A stretch of 64,000 nt of DNA, taken from NCBI RefSeq assembly GCF_000197735.1, contig NC_014550.1:1488001-1552000 (forward strand), in the 5' to 3' direction. Shown piece by piece: positions 27,319 through 36,301 of the stretch. This DNA comes from Glutamicibacter arilaitensis Re117 (GTDB taxonomy: Bacteria > Actinomycetota > Actinomycetes > Actinomycetales > Micrococcaceae). Every line of letters starts with the position of its first letter. Position 1 is the first letter of the stretch. The notes beneath the pieces are model-generated. The model was not told where the DNA came from. It was given only the letters and a program-made list of their open reading frames with translations, and did no database searches. The translations under genes were made by a program, and so were the position numbers.

Positions 27319-27795
27319 ATGGAACCGCTCGAAGAACTCAATGAACTGTCATTTAGCGTGAAAGGCTTTATTTCAAAGTCTGTCAGGCAGGTCTACGACG
27401 CTGTTGCCGATCCCGAACAGCTCTCGCATTACTTCACCACCGGTGGAGCCCAAGGATATCTGGCAACTGGTGCTACGGTGACGTGGGATTTCCATGATTA
27501 TCCCGGCGCTTTTCCGGTGCATGTTCTTGAAGCCGAAGTGGGGAAGAGGATCATATTGCGGTGGGGCGGTCAGGAAACGCTCGCGTCCGATGGGATGAAC
27601 ACCGTCACCTTCGAATTCACCTCCGAGTCCGAGAGTTCACGTACCAAGGTCGTGATTACCGAATCGGGTTGGAAACCTACTGCCGCCGGTATCCAAGCGG
27701 CCTTTGGGAACTGCGAAGGATGGACCGGAATGCTTGCCGCCATGAAAGCCTGGCTGGAGCATGGGATCAACCTGCGCGAGGATTTCTACAAATAA
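27319..27795 (+). CDS. SRPBCC (AHSA1-like) domain protein
   Basis: The product has 158 residues. It has the Aha1/START-like pattern: SVKGFISKSVRQVYDAVADP, then LSHYFTTGGAQG, RIILRWGG and TKVVITESGW, and a C-terminal helix with GWTGMLAAMKAWLEHG. The fold binds hydrophobic ligands; the function here is unknown. Confidence 0.75.
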   Translation: MEPLEELNELSFSVKGFISKSVRQVYDAVADPEQLSHYFTTGGAQGYLATGATVTWDFHDYPGAFPVHVLEAEVGKRIILRWGGQETLASDGMNTVTFEFTSESESSRTKVVITESGWKPTAAGIQAAFGNCEGWTGMLAAMKAWLEHGINLREDFYK

Positions 27796-27807
27796 CGCAA
27801 TCGGCAC

Positions 27808-28401
27808 TTAGCGCCGGCGCTGATAGTAGACATGCGTTGCCAGAGTGGTCTCGCGATGATTCGTGCGGTCCATATGCATTTCGATGTCTTCAACGGTAAT
27901 TGCCTCACCTTGCCCCAAACGGATTGGTGCAATATGAAGGCGGAGTTCGTCAATCAGCCCAGCGCGCAGGAACTGCACGATCGTTTGTGCTCCGCCGGCG
28001 ATGGCCACAGGACGCTCGCCAGCGGCATCCTGCGCCTGGCAGAGCGCTTCTTCGATTCCCTGGGTGATGAATTGGAAGGAAGTTCCGCCTTCCAAGCATA
28101 GGGTCGGCTTGTGATGATGGGTCAAAACGAAAACCGGCGAATGATACGGCGGGTTATCACCCCACCAGCCAATCCAGTCGGCCTGTTCGTCGCCCGACGG
28201 TGGGCCGAACATGTTTTGTCCCATGACGAACGCCGAAGCCTCGGTGATGGCCGCGATCTCGGTCGCGTTCTCTTCGGTTTGCTCGAACTGCCAGCGGTGC
28301 AAGTCTTCGCCACCGTCACCGAGCGGGTGCTGCATGCTTTGTCTTGCGCCGGCACAGAATCCGTCGAGGGAAACGGTGACATCGCAATGAACTGGTCCCA
28401 T
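27808..28401 (-). CDS. Dihydrofolate reductase family (RibD C-terminal-like) protein
   Basis: The product has 197 residues. The start is CDVTVSLDGFCAGARQ, the typical first strand and SLDG motif of DHFR-like reductases of the YwjB/YyaP group. AFVMGQNMFGPP and VAIAGGAQTIVQFLRAGLID mark the NADPH-binding parts. Such proteins are distinct from folA. The substrate is unknown. It is the last gene of a minus-strand series. Confidence 0.78.
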   Translation of the reverse strand: MGPVHCDVTVSLDGFCAGARQSMQHPLGDGGEDLHRWQFEQTEENATEIAAITEASAFVMGQNMFGPPSGDEQADWIGWWGDNPPYHSPVFVLTHHHKPTLCLEGGTSFQFITQGIEEALCQAQDAAGERPVAIAGGAQTIVQFLRAGLIDELRLHIAPIRLGQGEAITVEDIEMHMDRTNHRETTLATHVYYQRRR

Positions 28402-28512
28402 GGCAAGAGCCTCGATTCAACCTGTGTGCTGGTGGCCGGATGGCTACTTCAACAGTGAACCCGCTGGCAGGCAGATGCAAGAGTACTGAGGGAAGGTAAT
28501 AATTCTGTTGGG

Positions 28513-29202
28513 CTAGGCTTGGGCATCCTTGGGAATACCGGCCGTGTTCCATAGAGAGGCGTGGTGCTTCTGGATCAAGGCGGCTTCCAGCAGCAGCGCG
28601 GCCTTGCGGTGGATGCAGATCACCCAGCGCCCCTCAAGATTCAACCGGTCGATGGCCTGGCGTGCCACCTGCTGAATGGTGCGCGGTTCACCGCGCTCGG
28701 CTTCGTCGAGAAGTCCGCGCAGCCATTGGGGATCAGCCAAGCCTAGGTCAAAGGCGTACTTGCCCATTCCAGAGGTAGCGCCCTTGCCGCTGGAGTAGAT
28801 CTTCAGCCGGCCCTTGATTCCTTTGCCGCTGCGCTCACCGGCCTGGCCTACGTAGATTGGTTCTTGTCCGCGTTCGCACTCACCGGCGAAACGGAACATA
28901 TACACGCCGGGAGCAACCGGAGCAGAATCAACTGTCTGTTCAAAAGAATTCCACTCTGACCATTCCAAAGATTCAATGGTTTGCTCATCAATGGCTTTGA
29001 GCTCGATGTTCAGCCCTGGCGCGCCGGCAAATTGAAGCTGTGTCAGCAATGATTCGGACACATGCCAGTTTCCTCCGGGCTGTGGTGGTTTTTGCACGGC
29101 ACCCTTGGGGCGATGCTGGCGGAGGTAACTGCGCAAATCCTTGGTTTCTACGCCCAGGGTGCTGGCAGCTTCGTCCAAGCCCAGTAGCTTTTCGTCCTTC
29201 AA
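28513..29202 (-). CDS. GIY-YIG nuclease-like protein with N-terminal DNA-binding-like segment
   Basis: The product has 229 residues from TTG 29202, preceded by GAAGG. The first about 50 residues (LGLDEAASTLGVETKDLRSY) look like a helix-turn-helix of excisionase type. Residues about 95-215 contain APGVYMFRFAGE and EPIYVGQAGER, the GIY and YIG strands. A conserved arginine lies in KGRLKIY, and a late glutamate in LLLEAALIQKHH. This matches a GIY-YIG single-strand nicking domain. The role could be repair, restriction or mobility. No partner gene is adjacent. Confidence 0.65.
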   Translation of the reverse strand: MKDEKLLGLDEAASTLGVETKDLRSYLRQHRPKGAVQKPPQPGGNWHVSESLLTQLQFAGAPGLNIELKAIDEQTIESLEWSEWNSFEQTVDSAPVAPGVYMFRFAGECERGQEPIYVGQAGERSGKGIKGRLKIYSSGKGATSGMGKYAFDLGLADPQWLRGLLDEAERGEPRTIQQVARQAIDRLNLEGRWVICIHRKAALLLEAALIQKHHASLWNTAGIPKDAQA

Positions 29203-29276
29203 GAGTGTTCTGCCTTCTATGCGCCGAGATCGATCAGTTTCCGCTGATTCAATTTAATCCCATGAGATGCCCAAGA

Positions 29277-29314
29277 GCTCGGAAGGAGCAGCCCTATGGC
29301 ATGTCCTTCCGAGC
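29277..29314 (-). terminator. Hairpin downstream of the MarR/LLM pair
   Basis: GCTCGGAAGGA (29277-29287) pairs with TCCTTCCGAGC (29304-29314) across a 16-nt loop, 13 bp beyond the MarR stop on the minus strand. Confidence 0.6.
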
Positions 29315-29326
29315 CGCGTGGAATGC

Positions 29327-29785
29327 TTACTGCACTGCTTGCCGCAGTTTATTACTCAAGCGTTCCAACTCATGGAATTCGTCTTCACTTAGTGCACAGC
29401 CTAGTAGCTTGTGCAGATGCTTCACATGCTCCCTGCCGATGTCCTGCTGGAGCTTGCGGCCCTTCGCAGTTAGCGAGAGCTGCATGGCGCGGTGATCATC
29501 AGGATCTGCCTCGCGTACCACCAGCTCCTGGTCTTCCAAGCGGTTGACCATGCGGCTCAGGCTCGGCTGCGAAATGAGCAGCTGCTTATTCAAATCCACC
29601 ATCCGGCTCTTGCCGCCCGGGCAGGTCCGCAAATTGAAAAGCACGTCATACTCGCGCATGGACAGCTTGCCGAACTCGGGCATTGCGGTGATTTCACGCA
29701 TGACCGCCACCTGCGCCCGGAAAAGTGCTTCCCAGGCGTCGGTGGTGACCTTCAATGAGGCTGCTGGATTACTGGTCCCGGTCAC
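29327..29785 (-). CDS. MarR-family transcriptional regulator
   Basis: The product has 152 residues. The winged helix shows LSMREYDVLFNLRTCPGG, LISQPSLSRMVNRLEDQELV and READPDDHRAMQLSLTAKG. The last is the usual wing with DxRxxxLxLT. It overlaps the upstream oxidoreductase gene by 17 bp, so they are co-transcribed and translation is probably coupled. It likely controls this two-gene operon. Confidence 0.85.
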   Translation of the reverse strand: MTGTSNPAASLKVTTDAWEALFRAQVAVMREITAMPEFGKLSMREYDVLFNLRTCPGGKSRMVDLNKQLLISQPSLSRMVNRLEDQELVVREADPDDHRAMQLSLTAKGRKLQQDIGREHVKHLHKLLGCALSEDEFHELERLSNKLRQAVQ

Positions 29786-30902
29786 TGACTTCAGGCTCCT
29801 TGGTGTTTGCTTGCTCAGCTTCTAGTTTAGCGTTGCGAGCAGCAACCAATCCCTGGTGGGTAGGAGCTGGCGTCAGGTCCTTTGGTGCGCGGGATTCCAT
29901 TTCCTTGCGCAGCTCAGGCAGGACGTACTCGCCAAACATATCCAGCTGGTTCAGCACAGTCTTCAGCGGCAGGCCTGCGTGGTCGATCAGGAACAGCTGG
30001 CGCTGGTAGCTGCCGAAGTACTCCTGGAAGGTCAGGGTCTTTTCCAGCACCTGCTGCGGGGATCCGACGGTCAGCGGGGTCTGGGCGGTGAAGTCTTCCA
30101 ACGATGGGCCATGGCCGTAGACCGGGGCGTTATCGAAGTACGGGCGGAACTCCTTGACTGCCTGCTGGGAATCCTTGGCCATGTAGAACTGTCCGCCAAG
30201 TCCCACGACTGCCTGATCTGCCCGGCCATGTCCGTAGTGCTCGTAGCGCTCGCGGTACAGGTTGATCAGCTGCTGGTAGTGCTCCTTTGGCCAGAAGATG
30301 TTGTTGGCGAAGAAGCCGTCACCGTAGTATGCGGCGATTTCGGCAACCTGCGGGGTGCGGATCGAGCCGTGCCACACGAATGGTGCCACATCGTCCAGCG
30401 GGCGCGGGGTGGAAGTGAAGTTCTGCAGGGGAGTGCGGAACTTTCCTTCCCAGTTCACTACATCCTCATCCCACAGGCGGCGCAGCAGATGGTAGTTCTC
30501 CACAGTCAGGTTCACCGAGTCCTGCATGTTCTTGCCGAACCATGGGTAGACAGGGCCGGTGTTGCCGCGGCCGAGCACCAGATCCACGCGGCCGTCGGCC
30601 AGGTGCTGGAGCATGGCGAAGTCCTCGGCGATCTTCACCGGGTCATTGGTGGTGATCAGCGTGGTGGTGGTTGAAAGGATGATGCGCTTAGTCTGCGCAG
30701 CGATGTAGGCCAGCGTGGTGGTGGGGGATGAAGAGAAGAATGGACGGTTATGGTGCTCGCCGATGGCATAGACATCCATGCCGATTTCTTCGACCTTCTT
30801 GGCGATGGCTACCTGGGCGTCGATGCGCTCTTTTTCGGTAGGGATGCGGCCGGTGGTGGGGTCGCGGGTGATGTCGCTGACTGAGAATACTCCGAATTGC
30901 AT
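29769..30902 (-). CDS. LLM-class flavin-dependent oxidoreductase
   Basis: The product has 377 residues from ATG 30902. A longer frame upstream begins with atypical residues and is not used. The F420/FMN luciferase-like TIM barrel is recognisable from MQFGVFSVSDI, GEHHNRPFFSSSP, LGRGNTGPVYPWFG and WHGSIRTPQVAEIAAYYGDG. Members oxidise diverse small organic substrates with reduced flavin. An MarR gene follows with a 17-bp overlap, suggesting induction by a small aromatic or toxic molecule. Confidence 0.85.
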   Translation of the reverse strand: MQFGVFSVSDITRDPTTGRIPTEKERIDAQVAIAKKVEEIGMDVYAIGEHHNRPFFSSSPTTTLAYIAAQTKRIILSTTTTLITTNDPVKIAEDFAMLQHLADGRVDLVLGRGNTGPVYPWFGKNMQDSVNLTVENYHLLRRLWDEDVVNWEGKFRTPLQNFTSTPRPLDDVAPFVWHGSIRTPQVAEIAAYYGDGFFANNIFWPKEHYQQLINLYRERYEHYGHGRADQAVVGLGGQFYMAKDSQQAVKEFRPYFDNAPVYGHGPSLEDFTAQTPLTVGSPQQVLEKTLTFQEYFGSYQRQLFLIDHAGLPLKTVLNQLDMFGEYVLPELRKEMESRAPKDLTPAPTHQGLVAARNAKLEAEQANTKEPEVSDRDQ

Positions 30903-30950
30903 GTCCACTCCTGTTGCTACGGTGCAAGTGCTTTGTCCTGCTACCAATTT

Positions 30951-30966
30951 ATATGCGTATGCATGT
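30951..30966. promoter_or_regulatory. Candidate MarR operator upstream of the LLM oxidoreductase
   Basis: ATATGCGTATGCATGT is an imperfect palindrome (ATATGC, 4-bp spacer, GCATGT) about 50 bp upstream of the start, in AT-rich sequence. Its size and position suit a MarR dimer. Binding is inferred. Confidence 0.4.
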
Positions 30967-31018
30967 AATAACAAGTTGATGCGTCAAATATTTCCTCTGG
31001 AACCAGGCACCCTGGAAC

Positions 31019-31687
31019 CTAGGCGTCGACGATCCCTGCCCGGTAGGCAATCAGCGCTGCATCCACACGGTTCCTGGCATTAATCTTGAGCATGATGCTG
31101 GTCATGTGTCCCTTGACTGTGGCCTCGGTAAGAAAGAGCCGACCGGCAATCTCCGAGTTGGTCAAGCTTGCTCCCACCAAAGCCAGTACGTCATGTTCCC
31201 GCGCGGTCAGTTTCCTGACCAGCGTTTGCGCGTCGGATTGCCCAGAGGAATCGAGATTCCGCACCTTTTCGATGACTCGTTGGGCGATGCGCGGAGAAAG
31301 AGCTGCGGCGCCTTCGGCAACAGCTAAAACCGCGCTAATGAGCTCATCTGGCCCGGAGCTCTTGAGCATGAATCCAGCTGCGCCACCGGATAAGGCGCGG
31401 TCAATGTAGCTCTCGTCTCCGAAAGTCGTCAGGATCATGACCTTGGCATCCGGTTTCTGATCCAGGATGGATTCCATGGCACTTAGGCCATCCAGCTGCG
31501 GCATGCGGATATCCATCAGGATGACCGCTGGATCCAAGCGCTGGGATAGTTCGATTGCCCGGTGGCCGTTTTCAGCTTCGCCAACAATGCAGATGCGTTG
31601 ATCGCTGCCCAAGATAGCGCCTAGGCCGGCACGAATCAGCGAGTCATCGTCAACGAGCAGAACTGTCACGGGGGAATCAATGTTCAT
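31019..31687 (-). CDS. Orphan NarL/LuxR-type response regulator
   Basis: The product has 222 residues from ATG 31687. The receiver domain has the acidic pair in VLLVDDDSLIRAG and the phosphoacceptor aspartate in VILMDIRMPQLDG. A threonine follows in LTTFGDE and a lysine in FMLKSSG. The C-terminal LuxR helix-turn-helix shows LTAREHDVLALVGASLTNSE and LFLTEATVKGHM. No histidine kinase is adjacent; the next gene, divergent at 31834, is a membrane protein of unrelated type. It probably acts with a kinase encoded elsewhere. Confidence 0.9.
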   Translation of the reverse strand: MNIDSPVTVLLVDDDSLIRAGLGAILGSDQRICIVGEAENGHRAIELSQRLDPAVILMDIRMPQLDGLSAMESILDQKPDAKVMILTTFGDESYIDRALSGGAAGFMLKSSGPDELISAVLAVAEGAAALSPRIAQRVIEKVRNLDSSGQSDAQTLVRKLTAREHDVLALVGASLTNSEIAGRLFLTEATVKGHMTSIMLKINARNRVDAALIAYRAGIVDA

Positions 31688-31833
31688 GGCGAAACGTGAT
31701 CCTAGTAGGTCGGGTATGCATCGCGACATCAGAACAGAGCCTCTGTGGATTTGGCCGAAATGCAACTGCTCCGTGTCACTGCGCGGGTTGGAAAGAATAT
31801 CTGCATTCAAAGCAATGAGGATAAGCTACCACT

Positions 31834-32568
31834 ATGAATGCCGAGCCTGCAGTACCTGAGTTTGACCCATCATCCGGTCTTCCTGATGATCCTGCCAAGG
31901 CGCCGTCACTATGGGAAAACTACCTGCGCAACGGGCTGCTCATCGCTGTATTCCTGCTCATGGTCTGGCTGGCATTCAATGTACACCTGCCATCCATCGA
32001 GGAGATCAGGTCAAGGGTTGATGGGACCAGCTGGAGTGCCCGGTTCGGCTTCATCATCCTCTACGCATTGGTAGCCATCACGCCCATTCCGATATCGGTC
32101 ATGGCCATCTGCGGTGGCCTGCTCTTCGGCGTATTCCAAGGTACCGCGTTCTCGCTGATCGGCGTGCTGCTAGGCAGCTGGGCTGCTTACTGGCTCGCCC
32201 GGGCTCTGGGACGCGCTACGGTCCGCAAGCTGATGGGCAAGCACGCGGTGCGCATCGAACAGCGGCTTGAGTCCCGAGGCCTGCTAGCGGTCTTCATGCT
32301 GCGTCTGATGCCGGGCATTCCGTACTGGCCAGTGAACTACGGCAGCGGAGCCTTTGGTGTCTCGCAACGCGACTATTTGGTGGCCAGCGCACTGTCGGTC
32401 ATCCCGGGGCAGCTGTCTTTGGTGGCCATTGGTTCCTTTATTGCCGTACCGAATGTTTTCAACGGCGTGGTGATAGGCATTTCGTGGATCGTGGTGGGCG
32501 TGCTGACCATTTGGGCCTATCTGAGGTGGCGGCGCCAACCCGTGCCGGCTGCCCCTGTCGCTTCCTGA
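31834..32568 (+). CDS. TVP38/TMEM64 (DedA-like) membrane protein
   Basis: The product has 244 residues. A short acidic N-terminus is followed by several membrane segments, the first being LLIAVFLLMVWLAFNV. The VTT-domain signatures are PIPISVMAICGGLLFG, then GSWAAYWLARALGR, and RLMPGIPYWPVNYGSGAFG. Relatives are lipid scramblase-like or undecaprenyl-phosphate carrier proteins. The precise role here is unknown. Confidence 0.82.
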   Translation: MNAEPAVPEFDPSSGLPDDPAKAPSLWENYLRNGLLIAVFLLMVWLAFNVHLPSIEEIRSRVDGTSWSARFGFIILYALVAITPIPISVMAICGGLLFGVFQGTAFSLIGVLLGSWAAYWLARALGRATVRKLMGKHAVRIEQRLESRGLLAVFMLRLMPGIPYWPVNYGSGAFGVSQRDYLVASALSVIPGQLSLVAIGSFIAVPNVFNGVVIGISWIVVGVLTIWAYLRWRRQPVPAAPVAS

Positions 32569-32581
32569 ATTTCACAGCTTT

Positions 32582-32642
32582 AACGACTTCGCCCCACATG
32601 ATTCCCAACTAATTGCTGGGTTTCATGCGGGGCGAAGTCGTT
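32582..32642. terminator. Bidirectional terminator
   Basis: AACGACTTCGCCCC (from 32582) pairs with GGGGCGAAGTCGTT (to 32642), with CATGA/TCATG extending the stem and an inner CCCA/TGGG. It lies between the convergent TVP38 and RND genes. Confidence 0.75.
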
Positions 32643-32652
32643 GCTTGCTGGA

Positions 32653-35600
32653 CTATGCTTCAGGCTTCTCGTTTGAGGCCTTCTTCATCATTTCCTCGAA
32701 CTCCCTGCGTTCCTTGCGGGAGACCGGGATTTGTCCGGTCAGGGGATTGACCACTGCATCGGACGCAACGGCTGGCGCCGAGCGCTTGGCAGCAGGCTTG
32801 CCGCTGGCGGATGCTTTTTCATCCGCCCGGAGCTTGCCTGGTTTCGGTGATTGCTGCTCGGGGGCCACAGATGCTGCTGGGGCCGTGATCTTGGCGTGGG
32901 CGCTATTCATGGCACGGGTCAGATCCTGTGTCGCGGTGTGCTGCTGGGCTGAATGCTTGCGCGCTGCACGTGCGTTAGCGTTCTTCTCCTTGCGGGACTC
33001 GACCAAACGGTAAAGTACCGGCACCAGGATCAGGGTGAGCAAGGTAGAGGAAACCAAACCGCCGATAACCACGACCGCCAGCGGCTGGGAGATGAAACCG
33101 GACTGGCCTGTCAGGCCCAAGCCCATCGGAACCAACGCGAAGATGGTTGCCAAAGCGGTCATCAGAATCGGACGCAGACGCTGGCGGGCACCTTGCATGA
33201 TCGCTTCTTCCAGAGCCATTGCCGGGCGTTCTGGCGTATCCTCACGGTACTGGTTGATCAGGTCAATGAGCACAATCGCGTTGGTCACCACGATACCCAC
33301 CAGCATCAGCATGCCGATCAGCGATGGCAAGCCCAGCGGGATGCCTGAGATCAGCAGCAAGCCGATGGCTCCGGTTGCCGCAAATGGAATCGAGACCAAC
33401 AAGACCAGCGGCTGGATCAGCGACTTGAAGGTCGCCACCATGATGACGTAAACAATCGCGATTGCCGCCAGCAACGCCAGGTACAGCTGGTTGAATGACT
33501 CAGCCTGCTCGGTAGCAGCGCCACCGAGTTCAGCGGTTGCACCCTCGGGCAGCTGCACCGATTCCAGGCGTTCGGTGACCGAAGCGGAGACCGCTCCGAG
33601 CATATTCTCTGCCGGGGTCAGCGTGAGCGTGGCGATACGTTCGCCGTTGGAGGTGGTGACCTGCTGGACAACATTGGCACGCTCAACGGTGGCCAGATCC
33701 TGCAGTTCCTTGACGCCGGTTGCGGTAGGGATCTTCAGCTCGCGCAGCTTGTCCATGCTGTTCAGATCCAAGCCCTGGCCAATCTGCACGGTCATATCCG
33801 TGTAGTCCAGGCGCAAGGTGCCTGCTGGCACAGGGGAGACCTGGGAAGCAACCATGCCAGCGAGCTGGGTCTCGGTCAGACCAGCTTCGGCAGCCTTTTC
33901 GGCATCAATATCGATTGATACCTGCTCGCGCTTGGCCGAGAGGTTATCGGAGAGCTCGGTAACGTGCTCGGTACCTTCCAGGGCTTCACGCATCTTGGAG
34001 GTCGCCTCACGCAAGATATCCTCGTCCGGAGCCTTGACCTCTACCGTGACATCGCTGGACATCATGGCCGAGGAGTTCGAACCGAAGCTCAAATTCAGAT
34101 CCTTGGCCAGATCCAAGCCTTCGACCTGTTCCCGTACGGTGTTGGTCAGTGATTCCTGATCTTCATCGGCGTTGGTGATCACGGTGAAACTGGCAGTATC
34201 GGAACCCGAGGAGAACATTGCGGCCATGCCGCTGGCACTGCCCACGGTCATCTGGACATCTTCAATTCCGTCGATTTCAGCCAGCTTGGCTTCAATCTTC
34301 GCCGCTTCTTTCTCAGTGGTTTCCATGGCAGTGCCAGATGGCATTTCTGCGGTGATGGAAATCGAGTTCTCTCCGGTGGAGCCAAGGAGGTTGGTGTTCA
34401 GCAGTGGAGTCATCGCTACGGTGCCGGCAAGAATCAGCACCGAGGCGAGCAAGGTGATGACCGGGTGCTTCTGGGTCTTCTTCAGCACTGGAACGTAGGC
34501 ACGCTGCAACCAGGACTTGTCTTCAGCCACATGGACGGTTTTGGTTTCGCCGCTGCCTGGGCGATGAGGCAAGAACCAGTAAGCCAATACCGGAACGATA
34601 GTCAGCGAGACCAGCAGCGAAGCGAGCAAGGCGATGGTCATGGTCAGTGCGAACGGACTGAATAGTTCTCCGGCCATGCCTCCAACCAGCGCGATTGGCA
34701 AGAAGACTGCCACGGTGGTCAGGGTTGCTGCGGTAATTGCCCCGGCAACTTCCTTGACCGCCAGCAAGATGGACTGGGCCTTGGACTCGCCATGGGCCAG
34801 GTGGCGCTTGATATTTTCAATGACCACAATCGAGTCATCCACCACGCGGCCAATAGAGATGGTCAACGCGCCCAACGTCAGCATGTTCAGCGTGTATCCG
34901 AAGACATTCATGCCGATGAAGGTTGCCATCAGCGAGAGCGGAATGGAGATCGCGGTAACCAGGGTTGAGCGGACCGAGAAGAGGAACACCAAGATGATGA
35001 TCACTGCGAAACCAAGACCCAATGCGCCTTCCAAGGCCAGGTGCTTGATGGAGTCCTCGATGAACGGGGCCTGGTCAAAGACCGTGGTGATGGTGGCCTT
35101 ATGGCCCAATTCAGCTTCCAAGTCGGCAATCATGGCGGTTACCGCATGCGAGATGGCTACGGTATCGCCATCAGGAGTCTTGGTGACCTGGATGGAAAGC
35201 GTCTCTTCACCATTGGTTCGGGTAATGCTAGTTGCCTCATCGGCCTGCACCGAAACCTTGGCAACGTCCTGGAGCAGCACTGGGCCGTTGTCGGTGATCA
35301 GCGGGATCTGCTTGATGGCATCCAGGGTATCGGGAGTGGAACCGGCAATAACTGGCAGTTCCAAGCCGTCGACATCCATGTTGCCAATTGGCATGGGGGA
35401 GCCGGCATTTTCAATGCCGTCCTTCAGATCCGCGACACTCAAACCAGCGTTCTGCATCTGGTCATCTTCCGGGATCACCGCAATGTGCTGGGAGGAACCG
35501 CCGGAGACCGATGCCTCACGCACGCCATCGATCTTCTGCAGCTTTGGCAAGGTGATGCGTTCTACCGCATCGTTGAGCTGTTCCAGCGACTGGTCAGAAG

Positions 35601-36030
35601 AGACGGCCAGGGCCAGTACCGGGAAGTCGGCGATGGAGCCGGCAAATGCGGTCGGTTCCACATCTTCAGGCAACTGGGCCTTGGAATTGGCAATGGCACG
35701 CTCAACCTGGGTGCGGGCGCGGTCCATGTCCGTCCCGTATTCAAAGGTCAGGGCTATGCGGGTGAAGCCGGCCTGCGAGACGGCGCTGGAGGATTCCAGC
35801 CCTTCGACGGCCTGCAATGCGGTTTCCAGCGGCTCAGCCACTTGCTCATCGATGACCTCGGGGCTGGAACCCATTTGGGTTGCCATGACGGAGATTTGCG
35901 GAAATTCCAAAGCGGGAATCAACTCTTGTTTGAGCGATCCCATGGAAATCACGCCGAAAATGGCGGCGAAAACCGTGATGAGCGCGATCAGCGCCCGGTT
36001 TTTCAATGACAATGTGGCCAAGCGCTGCAT
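32653..36030 (-). CDS. RND-superfamily efflux transporter (HAE1/SwrC-like)
   Basis: The product has 1125 residues. It starts with a membrane segment (NRALIALITVFAAIFGVIS), has a large extracytoplasmic loop, then helices 2-6 around residues 330-480. A second repeat of the same plan follows. The proton-relay aspartates are in GRVVDDSIVVIENIKRH. The last about 110 residues form a cytoplasmic tail rich in Ala, Lys and Ser. No membrane-fusion or outer-membrane partner is nearby, as expected for a Gram-positive of this kind. It probably exports lipids, peptides or drugs. The second IS481-like element is inserted 140 bp upstream of its start and may alter expression. Confidence 0.88.
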   Translation of the reverse strand: MQRLATLSLKNRALIALITVFAAIFGVISMGSLKQELIPALEFPQISVMATQMGSSPEVIDEQVAEPLETALQAVEGLESSSAVSQAGFTRIALTFEYGTDMDRARTQVERAIANSKAQLPEDVEPTAFAGSIADFPVLALAVSSDQSLEQLNDAVERITLPKLQKIDGVREASVSGGSSQHIAVIPEDDQMQNAGLSVADLKDGIENAGSPMPIGNMDVDGLELPVIAGSTPDTLDAIKQIPLITDNGPVLLQDVAKVSVQADEATSITRTNGEETLSIQVTKTPDGDTVAISHAVTAMIADLEAELGHKATITTVFDQAPFIEDSIKHLALEGALGLGFAVIIILVFLFSVRSTLVTAISIPLSLMATFIGMNVFGYTLNMLTLGALTISIGRVVDDSIVVIENIKRHLAHGESKAQSILLAVKEVAGAITAATLTTVAVFLPIALVGGMAGELFSPFALTMTIALLASLLVSLTIVPVLAYWFLPHRPGSGETKTVHVAEDKSWLQRAYVPVLKKTQKHPVITLLASVLILAGTVAMTPLLNTNLLGSTGENSISITAEMPSGTAMETTEKEAAKIEAKLAEIDGIEDVQMTVGSASGMAAMFSSGSDTASFTVITNADEDQESLTNTVREQVEGLDLAKDLNLSFGSNSSAMMSSDVTVEVKAPDEDILREATSKMREALEGTEHVTELSDNLSAKREQVSIDIDAEKAAEAGLTETQLAGMVASQVSPVPAGTLRLDYTDMTVQIGQGLDLNSMDKLRELKIPTATGVKELQDLATVERANVVQQVTTSNGERIATLTLTPAENMLGAVSASVTERLESVQLPEGATAELGGAATEQAESFNQLYLALLAAIAIVYVIMVATFKSLIQPLVLLVSIPFAATGAIGLLLISGIPLGLPSLIGMLMLVGIVVTNAIVLIDLINQYREDTPERPAMALEEAIMQGARQRLRPILMTALATIFALVPMGLGLTGQSGFISQPLAVVVIGGLVSSTLLTLILVPVLYRLVESRKEKNANARAARKHSAQQHTATQDLTRAMNSAHAKITAPAASVAPEQQSPKPGKLRADEKASASGKPAAKRSAPAVASDAVVNPLTGQIPVSRKERREFEEMMKKASNEKPEA

Positions 36031-36155
36031 GCGGGTGAGTTCCTAGCGGTGTCCTGGGTGAATGGGGTTTGCCTATAACTCTAGTTGGTTGCAAATGTTC
36101 ATCGGACGCCAGGTGGGGTAAAGCACGCAAAATCATCCCAACGGAGTACCCGTTA

Positions 36156-36170
36156 TTGCTCGGAACGCTG
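36156..36170. repeat. Left 15-bp target-site duplication of IS481-like copy 2
   Basis: TTGCTCGGAACGCTG directly precedes the element and is repeated exactly at 37893-37907. Confidence 0.95.
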
Positions 36171-36178
36171 TGTCCTCT

Positions 36179-36250
36179 CTCAGAACATCGCTTACACCCT
36201 GACTCACAACATCGCTTACAGGATGTATCAGCACATCGCTGACAGGTAGC
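36179..36250 (+). repeat. Left-end 24-bp repeat array, IS copy 2
   Basis: Three units with the same sequence as the array at 6649-6720 are kept at exactly 24-bp spacing after the 8-bp tip. Confidence 0.85.
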
Positions 36251-36301
36251 AAGACATGCTGGCAGGCCCCTTCTGGTCAGCGATCAATTTGATAATTAAA
36301 C

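Noticed and set aside
34634..36046. 470-codon frame opposite the RND exporter
   Set aside because: Serine- and threonine-rich mirror of a membrane protein. The exporter frame is the real one.
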